Below, in pieces: positions 6,997 to 14,041 of a DNA stretch of 17,020 nt. The notes under the pieces were generated by a model. The model made no database searches. It had not been told where the DNA came from and saw only the letters and a program-made list of their open reading frames with translations. Made by a program: the position numbers and the translations under genes. Location of the stretch: NCBI GenBank assembly GCA_023413135.1, contig JAEZQK010000076.1:1-17020 (forward strand), written 5' to 3'. Each line of letters begins with the position of its first letter. Positions within the stretch are counted from its first letter, which is position 1. This DNA is from Bacillota bacterium. Its GTDB lineage: Bacteria > Bacillota > Clostridia > Christensenellales > Aristaeellaceae.

Positions 6997-7920
6997 ATGC
7001 CAAAACGCCGAATTGCCCTTTTGATATCCGTTCTGCTGTGTTTTTCTTGGGCAGGTTCTGCTTTGGCCGATCCGCCCAAGCCCATTACGCCCATACCGTG
7101 GGAGGAGCTTCCCGCGGTGGTGGAAGGCCAGCATCATTATCTTTTGCTGTGCGTGGATCAGTGGAATGGAAATCCGAAAAACCTGGGCAATACGGACGGC
7201 ATCGTGCTGGTAACGATGGACACGCGTACCAAGCGACTGATGCTTACCTCCTTCAGCCGGGAGATGCTGATACAGCGCCCGGACGGCGTAACTGGCCGGG
7301 TCAATTATATTACCAAGAACTATGGCCCCGAGGAGCTATGCAAGATACTCAGTACCCACTTTGGCGTGCGGATCGAAAAGTACATGCTGTTTGATATGAA
7401 TCAAATAGAGGCGATCGTTGATGTGCTTGGCGGCGTGGATATTACAGTGACCTACGCAGAGGCGGAATACTTAAAGCGCTATGCCATCCCGGTTGATTCC
7501 ACCAAGCCGCGCATGAACCGGGCAGGCACTTATCACTTCAATGGCCATTCGTCCGTTATTTATATGCGCATCCGGAAAGTGGGCGCCAGTGGTGACCTGG
7601 GGCGTACACAACGGGTGCGCACGGTGCTTTCCACCCTGGCGGATGCATGCAGTTCCATCACGATGGATAAAGCGCTGGAGCTGATGGAATCTGTGCTGGA
7701 TCACAGCCTGCTGACCAATTTAAGCGCCGGGGAAATGATCGAAGCGGTGCAATATGCCATGGAGCTTCGGGGCGCCACTATGGAGGAGCTCCAAATCCCC
7801 ATTGATGGTGCTTTCACGCCGATTACCTATGCGGGGATGTCCACCCGGGAGATTGACTTTGACGCCTGCCGGAAAGCCGTATGGGATTATCTGGAGAACA
7901 GCTTCCTGGTAGTCGATTAA
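6997..7920 (+). CDS. LytR-CpsA-Psr (LCP) family protein
   Basis: LCP enzymes transfer lipid-linked glycopolymers such as teichoic acids or capsule onto peptidoglycan outside the membrane. The 307-residue product has an N-terminal export signal (about 1-25, KRR then a hydrophobic core ending GSALA-DPP) and one LCP domain (about 45-215). Recognisable motifs are NTDGIVLVTMD (65-75), SFSREM (85-90, the SxPRD-like arginine), YMLFDMNQIEAIVDVLGGVD (129-148) and the YMRIRKVG...GDLGRTQR segment (189-206) with the conserved arginines that bind the pyrophosphate. The start follows AAAGGAG at 7 bases; an upstream ATG at 6958 is in frame but lacks a ribosome site. The signal looks cleavable, whereas most LCP proteins stay anchored by this helix. 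Glycopolymer substrate unknown. Confidence 0.87.
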   Translation: MPKRRIALLISVLLCFSWAGSALADPPKPITPIPWEELPAVVEGQHHYLLLCVDQWNGNPKNLGNTDGIVLVTMDTRTKRLMLTSFSREMLIQRPDGVTGRVNYITKNYGPEELCKILSTHFGVRIEKYMLFDMNQIEAIVDVLGGVDITVTYAEAEYLKRYAIPVDSTKPRMNRAGTYHFNGHSSVIYMRIRKVGASGDLGRTQRVRTVLSTLADACSSITMDKALELMESVLDHSLLTNLSAGEMIEAVQYAMELRGATMEELQIPIDGAFTPITYAGMSTREIDFDACRKAVWDYLENSFLVVD

Positions 7921-7930
7921 CGGGTGAACA

Positions 7931-7976
7931 TATATGGAATGGTATTATGCCCCGCCTTGCCATCCATATAGTTTTT
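7931..7976 (+). terminator. Possible terminator of the LCP gene
   Basis: TATATGG-A-ATGG (7931-7942) pairs with CCATCCATATA (7960-7970), one base bulged, 17-base loop, followed by GTTTTT. The stem is AT-rich and overlaps the 3' end of the convergent gene, so the call is tentative. Confidence 0.45.
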
Positions 7977-9027
7977 CTTCCGCAAAGAGGAACAGCCTCT
8001 CCATCTTGGAAATGGTCTCCCCATCCAACTCGCTCCAGGTAAACCATGGCCACAGTGGACACTTGAGCATTTCGCCATCCGGATACTTCAGCGGCAGCGC
8101 TAATTTCTTGCGCTGGCCGCTTTTGTCTGTCTGGGTGCAGTAGCCGCAGTTGTCGCAAACCTTGGTTCGGATAAAGCACAGCTCCTTCAAGGCATATTCC
8201 ATTTCCTCGTAATGGCCAAGCAGCAGGCGGAAGGAAGGCACGCGGAACTCATAGCACATCTGCAGCCTGTCCCGCCAGCGGTAGGAGATGTGCAGATAGC
8301 CGCGTTCCTTGCCGGGGTATTCCTTCACCCAGCGGACCTGCAGGCCACGTTCATCGTTTGAACATGTATAGCCCAGTTTTTCAAAGAAGGATTCCAAATC
8401 TTCAAGCCACGTTGGATCATCATAGAGCTTGCCGAACATCTGGGCGGCGCGGTAAGGCTTAACGGGGACGGAGCCAATCAAAAAGCGGGTATAGAAGGCG
8501 ATCTGCCCATCCTGTAGGGGAGCGGCATCGCTGCGTTTTTTCCAGGCCGGAAAGATAGCCGGGTATGCCTTGCAGCGGAGAATAATGCCTTCCGGCACGC
8601 TCTCGCTTTCAAGGCCGAATAAGGCCAACTTCTCCAGCAGTTTGGACGTAAGCTTCCAGGCGGACTTGGCCACATAAAGGCCGCCATCCTGCACCTGACC
8701 CAGTGCGCCCAGCTTATGTAATGTGCCGACCCAATCGAAAAACTTCTTTTCGATTTTCGTCATGGCGTCCATCAATTCGGGGTCGCGGTTATTAAGATGC
8801 CATCGCTCTGCAAAGCACCTGTCCGGTTCGGAAACGATACCGATCAGCTCCGGGTTCTGGCAGCAGATATCAATCATACCGTGGAAGAAAGCGTGCAGCT
8901 GATGTTGCGATTCCAGCGTGGTTTCATCCGAAGAGGAGACAAACACCGGATAGGATGCCAGGTAGGCGTTCATGATCCGTGCCCCCAGGGTGGGGAAGGA
9001 CTGGCCCAGGGATAGCTTTTCTTTCAT
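7945..9027 (-). CDS. Hypothetical protein with a C-terminal Cys cluster
   Basis: I do not recognise this 360-residue protein. It has no signal peptide and no clear membrane helix, so it is probably cytoplasmic. The N-terminal two thirds is mixed and helix-rich (KIEKKFFDWVGTLHKLGALG around 91-110). The C-terminal third holds Cys291, Cys294 and Cys297 in VCDNCGYCTQTDKSGQRK, with Cys284 before it and Cys323 in LKCPLWPWFTW after it: a spacing that could bind zinc or another metal. The start at 9027 has AGAGG upstream and a clean promoter. Codon use and frame integrity argue for a real gene. It is convergent with the LCP gene and divergent from the methionine sulfoxide reductase gene, so its context gives little functional hint. 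Confidence 0.85.
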   Translation of the reverse strand: MKEKLSLGQSFPTLGARIMNAYLASYPVFVSSSDETTLESQHQLHAFFHGMIDICCQNPELIGIVSEPDRCFAERWHLNNRDPELMDAMTKIEKKFFDWVGTLHKLGALGQVQDGGLYVAKSAWKLTSKLLEKLALFGLESESVPEGIILRCKAYPAIFPAWKKRSDAAPLQDGQIAFYTRFLIGSVPVKPYRAAQMFGKLYDDPTWLEDLESFFEKLGYTCSNDERGLQVRWVKEYPGKERGYLHISYRWRDRLQMCYEFRVPSFRLLLGHYEEMEYALKELCFIRTKVCDNCGYCTQTDKSGQRKKLALPLKYPDGEMLKCPLWPWFTWSELDGETISKMERLFLFAEEKLYGWQGGA

Positions 9028-9084
9028 GCCTTATACCTCTGCTTTTTCTTTGGTACAGCGCCGTCTCACTTTGTGCTGGTCAAT

Positions 9085-9113
9085 AGTATAAGCTCTCTAT
9101 TGTGCCATTGCAA
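9085..9113 (-). promoter_or_regulatory. Promoter of the 7945-9027 gene
   Basis: On the minus strand TTGCAA (9113-9108), 17 bases, TATACT (9090-9085), about 58 bases before the start codon. Confidence 0.65.
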
Positions 9114-9123
9114 GCAAAAGCCC

Positions 9124-9152
9124 ATGACTGCACACAGGCTTTGTGTTACAAT
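9124..9152 (+). promoter_or_regulatory. Possible promoter of msrC
   Basis: ATGACT (9124-9129), 17 bases, TACAAT (9147-9152). The -35 is only a partial match. It lies about 39 bases upstream of the start at 9191 and is divergent from the promoter at 9085-9113. Confidence 0.4.
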
Positions 9153-9190
9153 AAACCGTCTGGAAATATTGCGCAAAGGAGCACGATACC

Positions 9191-9679
9191 ATGATCGAAG
9201 TAAAGGAAACCTACCCTGCTGACAAGCCGGAAATGTATGACCTGCTAAAAAAGCAGCTGGCGGCGCTGATGGAGGGCGAAACACATCCGCTGCCGCACCT
9301 TTGCAATATGGCGGCGCTATTAAACGGCGCGCTTGAGGATATCAACTGGGTGGGCTTTTATTTGATGACGGACGGCGATCTTTTGCTGGGGCCGTTTCAG
9401 GGCAAGCCTGCCTGCATCCGCATCCCGGTGGGGAAGGGCGTATGCGGCACGGCAGTTAACCAAAACAAGACGCAGCTTGTGGAGGATGTGCATCAGTTCC
9501 CTGGCCATATCGCCTGCGACAGTGCCTCCAACTCGGAGATCGTTGTCCCCATCCGGGCAAAAGGCACCATTGTTGGCGTGCTGGATATAGACAGCCCCCG
9601 CTATTCCCGCTTTGATGCGCAGGACAAACAGGGGCTGGAGGAAATGGTTAAAATGCTGGCGGAAGGCTGCCGGTGGTAA
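9191..9679 (+). CDS. msrC: Free methionine-(R)-sulfoxide reductase (GAF-domain fRMsr)
   Basis: Reduces free L-methionine-(R)-sulfoxide to methionine in the cytoplasm, a repair and antioxidant role that draws on thioredoxin-like reductants. The 162-residue protein is a single GAF domain with the family motifs INWVGFYL (51-58), LGPFQGKPACIRIPVGKGVC (66-85) and the VEDVHQFPGHIACDSASNSE segment (97-116). Three cysteines, Cys75, Cys85 and Cys109, have the same spacing (10 and 24) as the catalytic and resolving cysteines Cys84, Cys94 and Cys118 of the E. coli enzyme. The ATG at 9191 follows AAAGGAG. Its stop is six bases from the stop of the convergent HAAS gene, with no terminator visible between them. 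Confidence 0.95.
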   Translation: MIEVKETYPADKPEMYDLLKKQLAALMEGETHPLPHLCNMAALLNGALEDINWVGFYLMTDGDLLLGPFQGKPACIRIPVGKGVCGTAVNQNKTQLVEDVHQFPGHIACDSASNSEIVVPIRAKGTIVGVLDIDSPRYSRFDAQDKQGLEEMVKMLAEGCRW

Positions 9680-9685
9680 AGTGTC

Positions 9686-10687
9686 TCATGCGCGGCCGGA
9701 TAAGTCGGGAAGGATCCTGCCCTTGCGTACCTTGAAGATGCTGGATAAAATATCGATGGCGGTACCTATGATCGTAACGATGCTCATTACGAGGATGCCC
9801 CGCTGCCAGTATTCGTTCATCACAGTTAAGTCAAGCTTGAGCGCTTCCGCCATTCGGGCGATAAATCCGGGATTGAAGGTATCGGGGCTGCGCAGGAAGA
9901 GGATGGTGCCCACCGCCCAGGCGATGGCGTTCAGCCCATTCAGCACTGCCGTTAATACATTCCAGCGGCCATAGTAGAGCTTGACCGCCGCAACAGCCCA
10001 GGAGCATGCGGTAAGCGCCACCAGATAAGGAACATAGCGGGACACGCCCAGGTTTGAGAACAGAGGCGTGCTGGCCCCGTATTCGTACCATGCGATCAAG
10101 TGCTGGTAACGCGTCAACATGATGAGGAACAACGCCGATAATACCATGCCGATGATGGTCTCCCCGCGGGGTATTTTTACCGCATTCTGCGGCGGGATGT
10201 CCGGCAGGTCCTTTATGGACCAATCTTTCCTTTTCTGCATGCCGTTAAAATATTCCGTCAATGCGAAAGCCAGCGTCACCCATAAAAAGCCGTTGGTCAC
10301 GGCATTGAAGAGGCTGCCCAGCGCGCCGGCCAGGATAGACAAAAACACCTGCCCATAGCTGCCCTCTATGGGCTTCTCCGTCAGCGCACCAAACAGATAG
10401 AGCACCAGCAAAACCACGGCCAGAATAGGAATGACCAGCTTCAGGACCGTCAGGTAATCGTCGAAGAGGGCGGGGGAGATCAAATATCTGGGCCGGGCAC
10501 GGTACTGCTCCGACAGCTTCGCGGGATCGCCCAGGGAGGTAAGCACGCTATTGACATCCTCCTGCGTGGCGTTTTCTGGCAGCATATCGGCAATATTGGC
10601 CCTCAGTTCTTTTTCCACATCGGGGCGGCTTTTTTCCGGAAGCCGCCTTGTCACATCATATACATAGCGGTCGATCAAAGAAGTCAT
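9686..10687 (-). CDS. HAAS-domain multi-pass membrane protein
   Basis: The 333-residue protein begins with a HAAS-type signalling domain (about 1-65: a helix with RRLPEKSRPDVEKELRANI, then DVNSVLTSLGDPAKLSEQY), the usual partner of PadR repressors in Firmicutes. After it come about six hydrophobic segments (roughly 80-102, 113-145, 177-195, 217-237, 243-265, 295-318), so it sits in the membrane with the HAAS domain probably inside. No enzyme motif is seen. Its ATG overlaps the padR stop in an ATGA, so the two are translationally coupled and co-transcribed. Proteins of this pattern are thought to take part in PadR-controlled membrane responses; what it senses or moves is unknown. Confidence 0.85.
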   Translation of the reverse strand: MTSLIDRYVYDVTRRLPEKSRPDVEKELRANIADMLPENATQEDVNSVLTSLGDPAKLSEQYRARPRYLISPALFDDYLTVLKLVIPILAVVLLVLYLFGALTEKPIEGSYGQVFLSILAGALGSLFNAVTNGFLWVTLAFALTEYFNGMQKRKDWSIKDLPDIPPQNAVKIPRGETIIGMVLSALFLIMLTRYQHLIAWYEYGASTPLFSNLGVSRYVPYLVALTACSWAVAAVKLYYGRWNVLTAVLNGLNAIAWAVGTILFLRSPDTFNPGFIARMAEALKLDLTVMNEYWQRGILVMSIVTIIGTAIDILSSIFKVRKGRILPDLSGRA

Positions 10688-11031
10688 GGTTGCTCCTCCT
10701 TTATAAGGTTTTGCATTTCCTCACACAAATGAAGCCATTCCACTTTCAGCGTTTCATACAGCGCGGCACCCTGGCTGCTGAGCAGGTAATACTTGCGGGG
10801 GCGGCTTTCGGCGGTATCCCAGCGGCTTTCCAACAGCCCTTGCGATTCCAGCCGCCGTAATAGCGGGTAGAGCGTGCCGGGCTCGATGGTCGTATGCTTT
10901 TCTTCCAGCCGCTGTAAAAGAGAATAGCCATAGCAGGGGCGCTTCAATTGGCTGAGCACGGCCAGTGTCAGCGTGCCACGGCGCATTTCCAACAAGATGT
11001 TGCTCAAGAGCGTGGAATCATCCAATGACAT
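10684..11031 (-). CDS. PadR-family transcriptional repressor
   Basis: A 115-residue winged-helix regulator. The PadR core is clear: EMRRGTLTLAVLSQLKRPCYG (about 15-35), GYSLLQRLEE, the wing region TIEPGTLYPLLRRLESQG (48-65) and SRPRKYYLLSSQG (76-88), then a short C-terminal helix for dimerisation. Such proteins repress their own operon until a ligand or partner releases them. The start at 11031 has GAGGTG almost touching the ATG; the next ATG (10986) would remove the first helix, and the frame open to 11154 runs through the promoter. It is the first gene of an operon with the HAAS membrane protein. An operator-like palindrome sits inside its promoter, consistent with autoregulation. Confidence 0.9.
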   Translation of the reverse strand: MSLDDSTLLSNILLEMRRGTLTLAVLSQLKRPCYGYSLLQRLEEKHTTIEPGTLYPLLRRLESQGLLESRWDTAESRPRKYYLLSSQGAALYETLKVEWLHLCEEMQNLIKEEQP

Positions 11032-11043
11032 CACCTCGGGATC

Positions 11044-11073
11044 ATTATAGTGTATGTCACACACTATTGTCAA
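11044..11073 (-). promoter_or_regulatory. Consensus promoter of padR with embedded operator palindrome
   Basis: On the minus strand TTGACA (11073-11068), 18 bases, TATAAT (11049-11044): a full consensus match. The spacer and -10 are occupied by a perfect 7-bp inverted repeat, ATAGTGT (11047-11053) and ACACTAT (11061-11067), with a 7-base spacer. A PadR dimer bound here would exclude RNA polymerase. The expected start of transcription falls only about 6 bases before the ATG at 11031. Confidence 0.8.
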
Positions 11074-11092
11074 CAATTCAATATTAATTTTT

Positions 11093-11140
11093 GAGAAAAA
11101 GCGTAATGCCGAGAAAACAAAGGTTTGTTTTCTCGGCATT
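11093..11140 (-). terminator. Intrinsic terminator of the Usp-like operon
   Basis: A perfect 17-bp inverted repeat (AATGCCGAGAAAACAAA 11105-11121 with TTTGTTTTCTCGGCATT 11124-11140), read on the minus strand and followed by CGCTTTTTC. It lies just after the Usp-like gene and insulates the padR promoter. Confidence 0.85.
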
Positions 11141-11166
11141 GCTATGGATGACAAAAGCGGCCCTTC

Positions 11167-11553
11167 TTACAAAATAGCCACATGCACCTGTATGTGGGGG
11201 AGGCGTATTCTAAGCAGGCCTGCCACATCCCGGCGGTCGGGGCCGTCAGGCCGGCCGGCGCCAATGACGATATGGGCCACATGCTGCTCCTGGGCGTACT
11301 GGATAAGCCTTTCCAGCGTATCCGGCGCACGGAGTACAGCCATTTCCGCCCCCACCTCGCAGGAAAGAGAATAAAGGTAATTGAGGGCTTCGCTTTGGGT
11401 GGAGCTGCCCAGTAACGGCGCGCCTGCCGGGGCCACATGTACTACAAGAAGCGGTGCTGATAATCCGGCGGCAAGCTGTGCGCCTGTTTTGATGAGCCTG
11501 TCGCATGTCTTTTGACCGGTCACACAGACCAGTACGGGCCTAACATCGTGCAC
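11167..11553 (-). CDS. KdpD-type universal stress domain protein
   Basis: A small stand-alone domain of the HUP/Usp fold, about 128 residues, resembling the Usp part of KdpD: PVLVCVTGQKTCDRLIKTGA at the first strand and helix, LLVVHVAPAG, then HIVIGAG and a final PHIQVHVAIL. The usual nucleotide-binding GxxG(9)GS/T loop is altered to GAGRPDGPDRRDVAGLL, so ATP binding is doubtful. I set a GTG start at 11553 because AAAAGGAG lies 9 bases upstream and homologues of this type begin close to the first strand; an in-frame ATG at 11580 (9 residues longer, 11 bases after the upstream gene) is the alternative but has a poorly spaced site. It is second in an operon with the two-TM protein. Role unknown, possibly a stress or potassium-related sensor. 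Confidence 0.8.
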   Translation of the reverse strand: MHDVRPVLVCVTGQKTCDRLIKTGAQLAAGLSAPLLVVHVAPAGAPLLGSSTQSEALNYLYSLSCEVGAEMAVLRAPDTLERLIQYAQEQHVAHIVIGAGRPDGPDRRDVAGLLRIRLPHIQVHVAIL

Positions 11554-11591
11554 GGAGAAAGACTCCTTTTCGGCATACATGGCGTTTGGGC

Positions 11592-12065
11592 TTACTCCGC
11601 CCGGCGGATCTCCGCCACCGCTTTGTCATGGGATACGACGGTAATCATGTCGCCAAGCCTGAATGGCGGCATTCCCTTGTGCACGTCGTAATAAAAGAGC
11701 CTGATGTCTGCTTCGTCGCCTTTATCACCGACATTGATGGTCATGGGATAATACTCTACACCTTCCCGGAAACAGGACTGGCTGCCGATTTCGGTCAAGC
11801 GCCCCGTCGTTTCCCGCTTGCGCCCCTCCAGCACATTCTTTAAATGGCGGCTGTAACTGAGTACCGGGCCGATGAACATGCCGTAGCAGAAGATAGTCAT
11901 GGCGCCGCCCAGTATGGTCAGCAAAATGGTTAGCCACTGCAGACGGATATGAGGCAGCAGCGAAACAACGATGCCTGCCAAAAGGGGAACCATGGGGATC
12001 AAAAGAGCAAGAAGGCGGCGCTTGAGCTGATGACGGTTTTCTTCCCAGTCGCTTATCTGATACAA
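11592..12065 (-). CDS. Hypothetical protein with two membrane helices
   Basis: A 157-residue protein not matched to a named family. A basic, Arg-rich start (ENRHQLKRR) leads to two hydrophobic helices (about 17-37 and 43-66), and then a soluble beta-rich tail (about 75-157) ending in RLGDMITVVSHDKAVAEIRR, which has the look of a small OB- or SH3-like barrel and probably faces the cytoplasm. The start is TTG at 12065, decided by GGAGG 8 bases upstream and the lack of any suitable ATG. It is first in a two-gene operon with the Usp-like gene, under a promoter at 12122-12150. Confidence 0.8.
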   Translation of the reverse strand: MYQISDWEENRHQLKRRLLALLIPMVPLLAGIVVSLLPHIRLQWLTILLTILGGAMTIFCYGMFIGPVLSYSRHLKNVLEGRKRETTGRLTEIGSQSCFREGVEYYPMTINVGDKGDEADIRLFYYDVHKGMPPFRLGDMITVVSHDKAVAEIRRAE

Positions 12066-12121
12066 TGCTGTTTCCTCCGTATGCTATGCGTAAAAAGGAC
12101 GCGCCATGCGCCTATGCTTTA

Positions 12122-12150
12122 TTTATACGCCAAATCGGCCGCCTTGTAAA
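12122..12150 (-). promoter_or_regulatory. Promoter of the two-TM / Usp-like operon
   Basis: On the minus strand TTTACA (12150-12145), 17 bases, TATAAA (12127-12122), about 57 bases before the TTG start. Confidence 0.7.
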
Positions 12151-12240
12151 GGGTAAAAGTTCAGTTTGTCTTTATGCATGTCTGAACCCTGCACCATGCC
12201 GGCACATAACCTGCAAACCGTGATTCAAGGATTCCCTCAC

Positions 12241-12271
12241 AAAAAAGCCCGCTCCATTACAATGGAACGGG
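12241..12271 (-). terminator. Intrinsic terminator of oadB-oadG
   Basis: An 11-bp stem with one G-T pair (CCCGCTCCATT 12248-12258 with AATGGAACGGG 12261-12271) followed on the minus strand by C and T6. It is 59 bases past the oadG stop; nothing coding lies between. Confidence 0.85.
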
Positions 12272-12329
12272 TGCGAAAAAATTCTTGGGGGAGCAACGGT
12301 GGGGAACCGCGGTCCTTCCTCAGTGGTAA

Positions 12330-12548
12330 TCATTCTTTATCTTTTATTTTTTGCATCAGCTTGATAACCAGAAAGAAGAGGCAAAGTACCAGGAACACAC
12401 CGGCCAGACCGAAACCGGTGGTGATGAGCCCCTTGCCCATCAGCGTATCGGAAGAAGCGGGGGTTGTCACCACAGGGGCGGCGGTTTCCTGGACAGCCGT
12501 AACGGTTTCGGCCAGGGCGGAAGCAAACAGCCATTTGAACATGATCAT
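12330..12548 (-). CDS. OadG-family subunit of a sodium-pumping decarboxylase
   Basis: A 72-residue small membrane protein. OadG-type (gamma/delta) subunits hold the carboxyltransferase and beta subunits of Na+-translocating decarboxylases together. The single strong helix (about 44-64, ITTGFGLAGVFLVLCLFFLV) followed by IKLMQKIKDKE matches the family's pattern of one membrane span and a short charged tail. Unlike most family members the helix is preceded by about 40 residues that start with a signal-like stretch (MFKWLFASALAETVTA) and a Pro/Thr-rich linker. The ATG at 12548 has AAGG nearby; ATG at 12542 is an alternative. It lies 28 bases after oadB in the same operon, which supports the assignment. 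Confidence 0.78.
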   Translation of the reverse strand: MIMFKWLFASALAETVTAVQETAAPVVTTPASSDTLMGKGLITTGFGLAGVFLVLCLFFLVIKLMQKIKDKE

Positions 12549-12576
12549 CTAACCTTCTTTCTGTCGGCCGTCAAAA

Positions 12577-13767
12577 TCAGCGGGCAAGCAGCATGGTGAC
12601 CAGCGTGATCACCATGCCGCCAGCAACGACGGAGCCCAATTGGCCGGCCACGTTGGCGCTGATGGCCTGCATGAGAACAAAGTTGTAGGGATCGTCTTCC
12701 TTGGCCAGTTTCTGTACGACACGGGCACTCATGGGGAAGGCGGAGATGCCGGCCGCGCCGATCATGGGATTGACTTTTTCCTTGCGGAACAGGTTCAGGA
12801 ATTTGGCGAAGAGGACGCCGCCTGCCGTATCAAAGACAAAGGCAACAAGACCCAAGCCCATAATCAGCAAGGTGTTCCACTGCAAAAAGTTCTCGGCGAC
12901 CATGGTGGAGCCGATGGTCAGGCCCAACAGGATGGTAACCAGATTGGCCAGCTCGTTTTGGGCGGTTTTGCTTAAGCGTTCCAGCACACCGCACACGCGC
13001 AGAAGGTTGCCGAACATCAGGGATCCGATCAAGGGGGCACTCATGGGCACGATGATGCCGGACACAAGCGTGACGATGATGGGGAAGAGGATCAAGGCCG
13101 TCCTGGGGGCTTTTTCTTCCTTATACTCCATGCGGATCATGCGCTCACTTTTGGTTGTCAGCGCCTTGATGACCGGGGGCTGAATAATGGGAACAAGGGA
13201 CATGTAGCTATAGGCTGCAACCGATATAGGGGCGATATAATTTGCCAGCTTGAAATGGTTGGCCACGTACAGCGTGGTGGGACCGTCCGCCGCACCGATA
13301 ATGCCGATGGCGGAGGCCAGTTTCAATATCATTTCATTTGTTTCACCTGGAAGCACAAAGGGCAGCAGAATCAGTGAGAGCAGGAAGGTGGCAAAAATTC
13401 CGAATTGGGCGGCAGCCCCGAAGAAGATCATGGAAGGGTCTTTCAAAAGGGGTGTGAAATCAACCATGGCGCCAACTGCGATAAATATCAAAAGGGGGAA
13501 CAGCTCGTTTTTAATGCCTGAATTGAATAAGACCGTCAAAAACCCTTCGGGGCCCAGCACGGCAGGCAACGCGGTCTCCACCACCGGGGGCAGGTTGGCC
13601 AGGATGGCTCCGAAGCCAATGGGCAAAAGCAGAGCGGGCTCATACTCCTTTTTGATGGCCAGATAGATCAAAATACCGGAGATAAGGAACATAATCAGCG
13701 TTCTCCAGCCATCCGCGGAAAACAGGTAGGTGACACCTGACAATAATTCCCGTAGCACATCACCCAT
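12577..13767 (-). CDS. Sodium ion-translocating decarboxylase, beta subunit (OadB/GcdB/MmdB family)
   Basis: The membrane channel subunit that couples decarboxylation of a carboxy-biotin to export of Na+, as in oxaloacetate, glutaconyl-CoA or methylmalonyl-CoA decarboxylases. The 396-residue protein is almost wholly hydrophobic with about nine to eleven spans. Key family features are SAIGIIGAADGPT (152-164) with the ion-binding Asp161, and QAISANVAGQLGS (367-379) with Asn372 in the conserved C-terminal helix. The start at 13767 is fixed by GGGGAGG upstream; an ATG at 13911 in frame lies across the promoter. Downstream is an OadG-type gene. No carboxyltransferase (alpha) or biotin carrier gene is in this unit, so its substrate cannot be told. 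Confidence 0.93.
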   Translation of the reverse strand: MGDVLRELLSGVTYLFSADGWRTLIMFLISGILIYLAIKKEYEPALLLPIGFGAILANLPPVVETALPAVLGPEGFLTVLFNSGIKNELFPLLIFIAVGAMVDFTPLLKDPSMIFFGAAAQFGIFATFLLSLILLPFVLPGETNEMILKLASAIGIIGAADGPTTLYVANHFKLANYIAPISVAAYSYMSLVPIIQPPVIKALTTKSERMIRMEYKEEKAPRTALILFPIIVTLVSGIIVPMSAPLIGSLMFGNLLRVCGVLERLSKTAQNELANLVTILLGLTIGSTMVAENFLQWNTLLIMGLGLVAFVFDTAGGVLFAKFLNLFRKEKVNPMIGAAGISAFPMSARVVQKLAKEDDPYNFVLMQAISANVAGQLGSVVAGGMVITLVTMLLAR

Positions 13768-13812
13768 GGTGCGGTCCTCCCCTTTATCATCAGCTTCGCC
13801 AAAAACTGCGTT

Positions 13813-13841
13813 ATTATAGCATATGCAACATGAACTGTCAA
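13813..13841 (-). promoter_or_regulatory. Consensus promoter of oadB-oadG
   Basis: On the minus strand TTGACA (13841-13836), 17 bases ending in TGC, TATAAT (13818-13813): a complete sigma-A match with extended -10, about 46 bases before the ATG. It is back to back with the leader promoter at 13880-13908. Confidence 0.88.
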
Positions 13842-13879
13842 ACACTCCCGTGCCTTGCAGGAAGCCGTTTGGCGGCCAT

Positions 13880-13908
13880 TTGCATTTGCAGAAAATGTGT
13901 GCTATAAT
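13880..13908 (+). promoter_or_regulatory. Promoter of the CNNM/CorC leader and gene
   Basis: TTGCAT (13880-13885), a 17-base spacer ending in TGC, TATAAT (13903-13908). Transcription should start near 13915, leaving a leader of about 185 bases before the gene at 14099. Confidence 0.75.
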
Positions 13909-13914
13909 CATGTC

Positions 13915-14041
13915 ATTCTAGCTTAGAGGTGTACATCTTGGACGAACCTCCCAGTACTATATTGCCTGACATCGGTAGAAAACCCATGTCAAGTAGCGCA
14001 CCGGCGCAAAACGCGGGAGCTGTTTTGCCTGTGCGCTTTTT
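13915..14041 (+). ncRNA. Structured transcribed leader with three hairpins (possible attenuator)
   Basis: From the predicted start the RNA can form: GAGGT (13926-13930) with ACCTC (13946-13950), which would cover the ribosome site of the candidate leader frame; TGACAT-c-GGT (13967-13976) with ACC-c-ATGTCA (13982-13991) closed by AGAAA; and a terminator hairpin (13995-14041). I could not match it to a known riboswitch class. It may act as an attenuator or be a short RNA in its own right. Confidence 0.5.

Noticed and set aside
11105..11140. 17-bp palindrome as an operator for the PadR protein
   Set aside because: It is followed by a T-rich tract on the minus strand directly after a gene end and fits a terminator; the 21-base palindrome in the promoter is the better operator.
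12166..12552. Plus-strand frame of 128 codons opposite oadG
   Set aside because: No ribosome site, low-complexity product, and it overlaps the oadG gene and its terminator.
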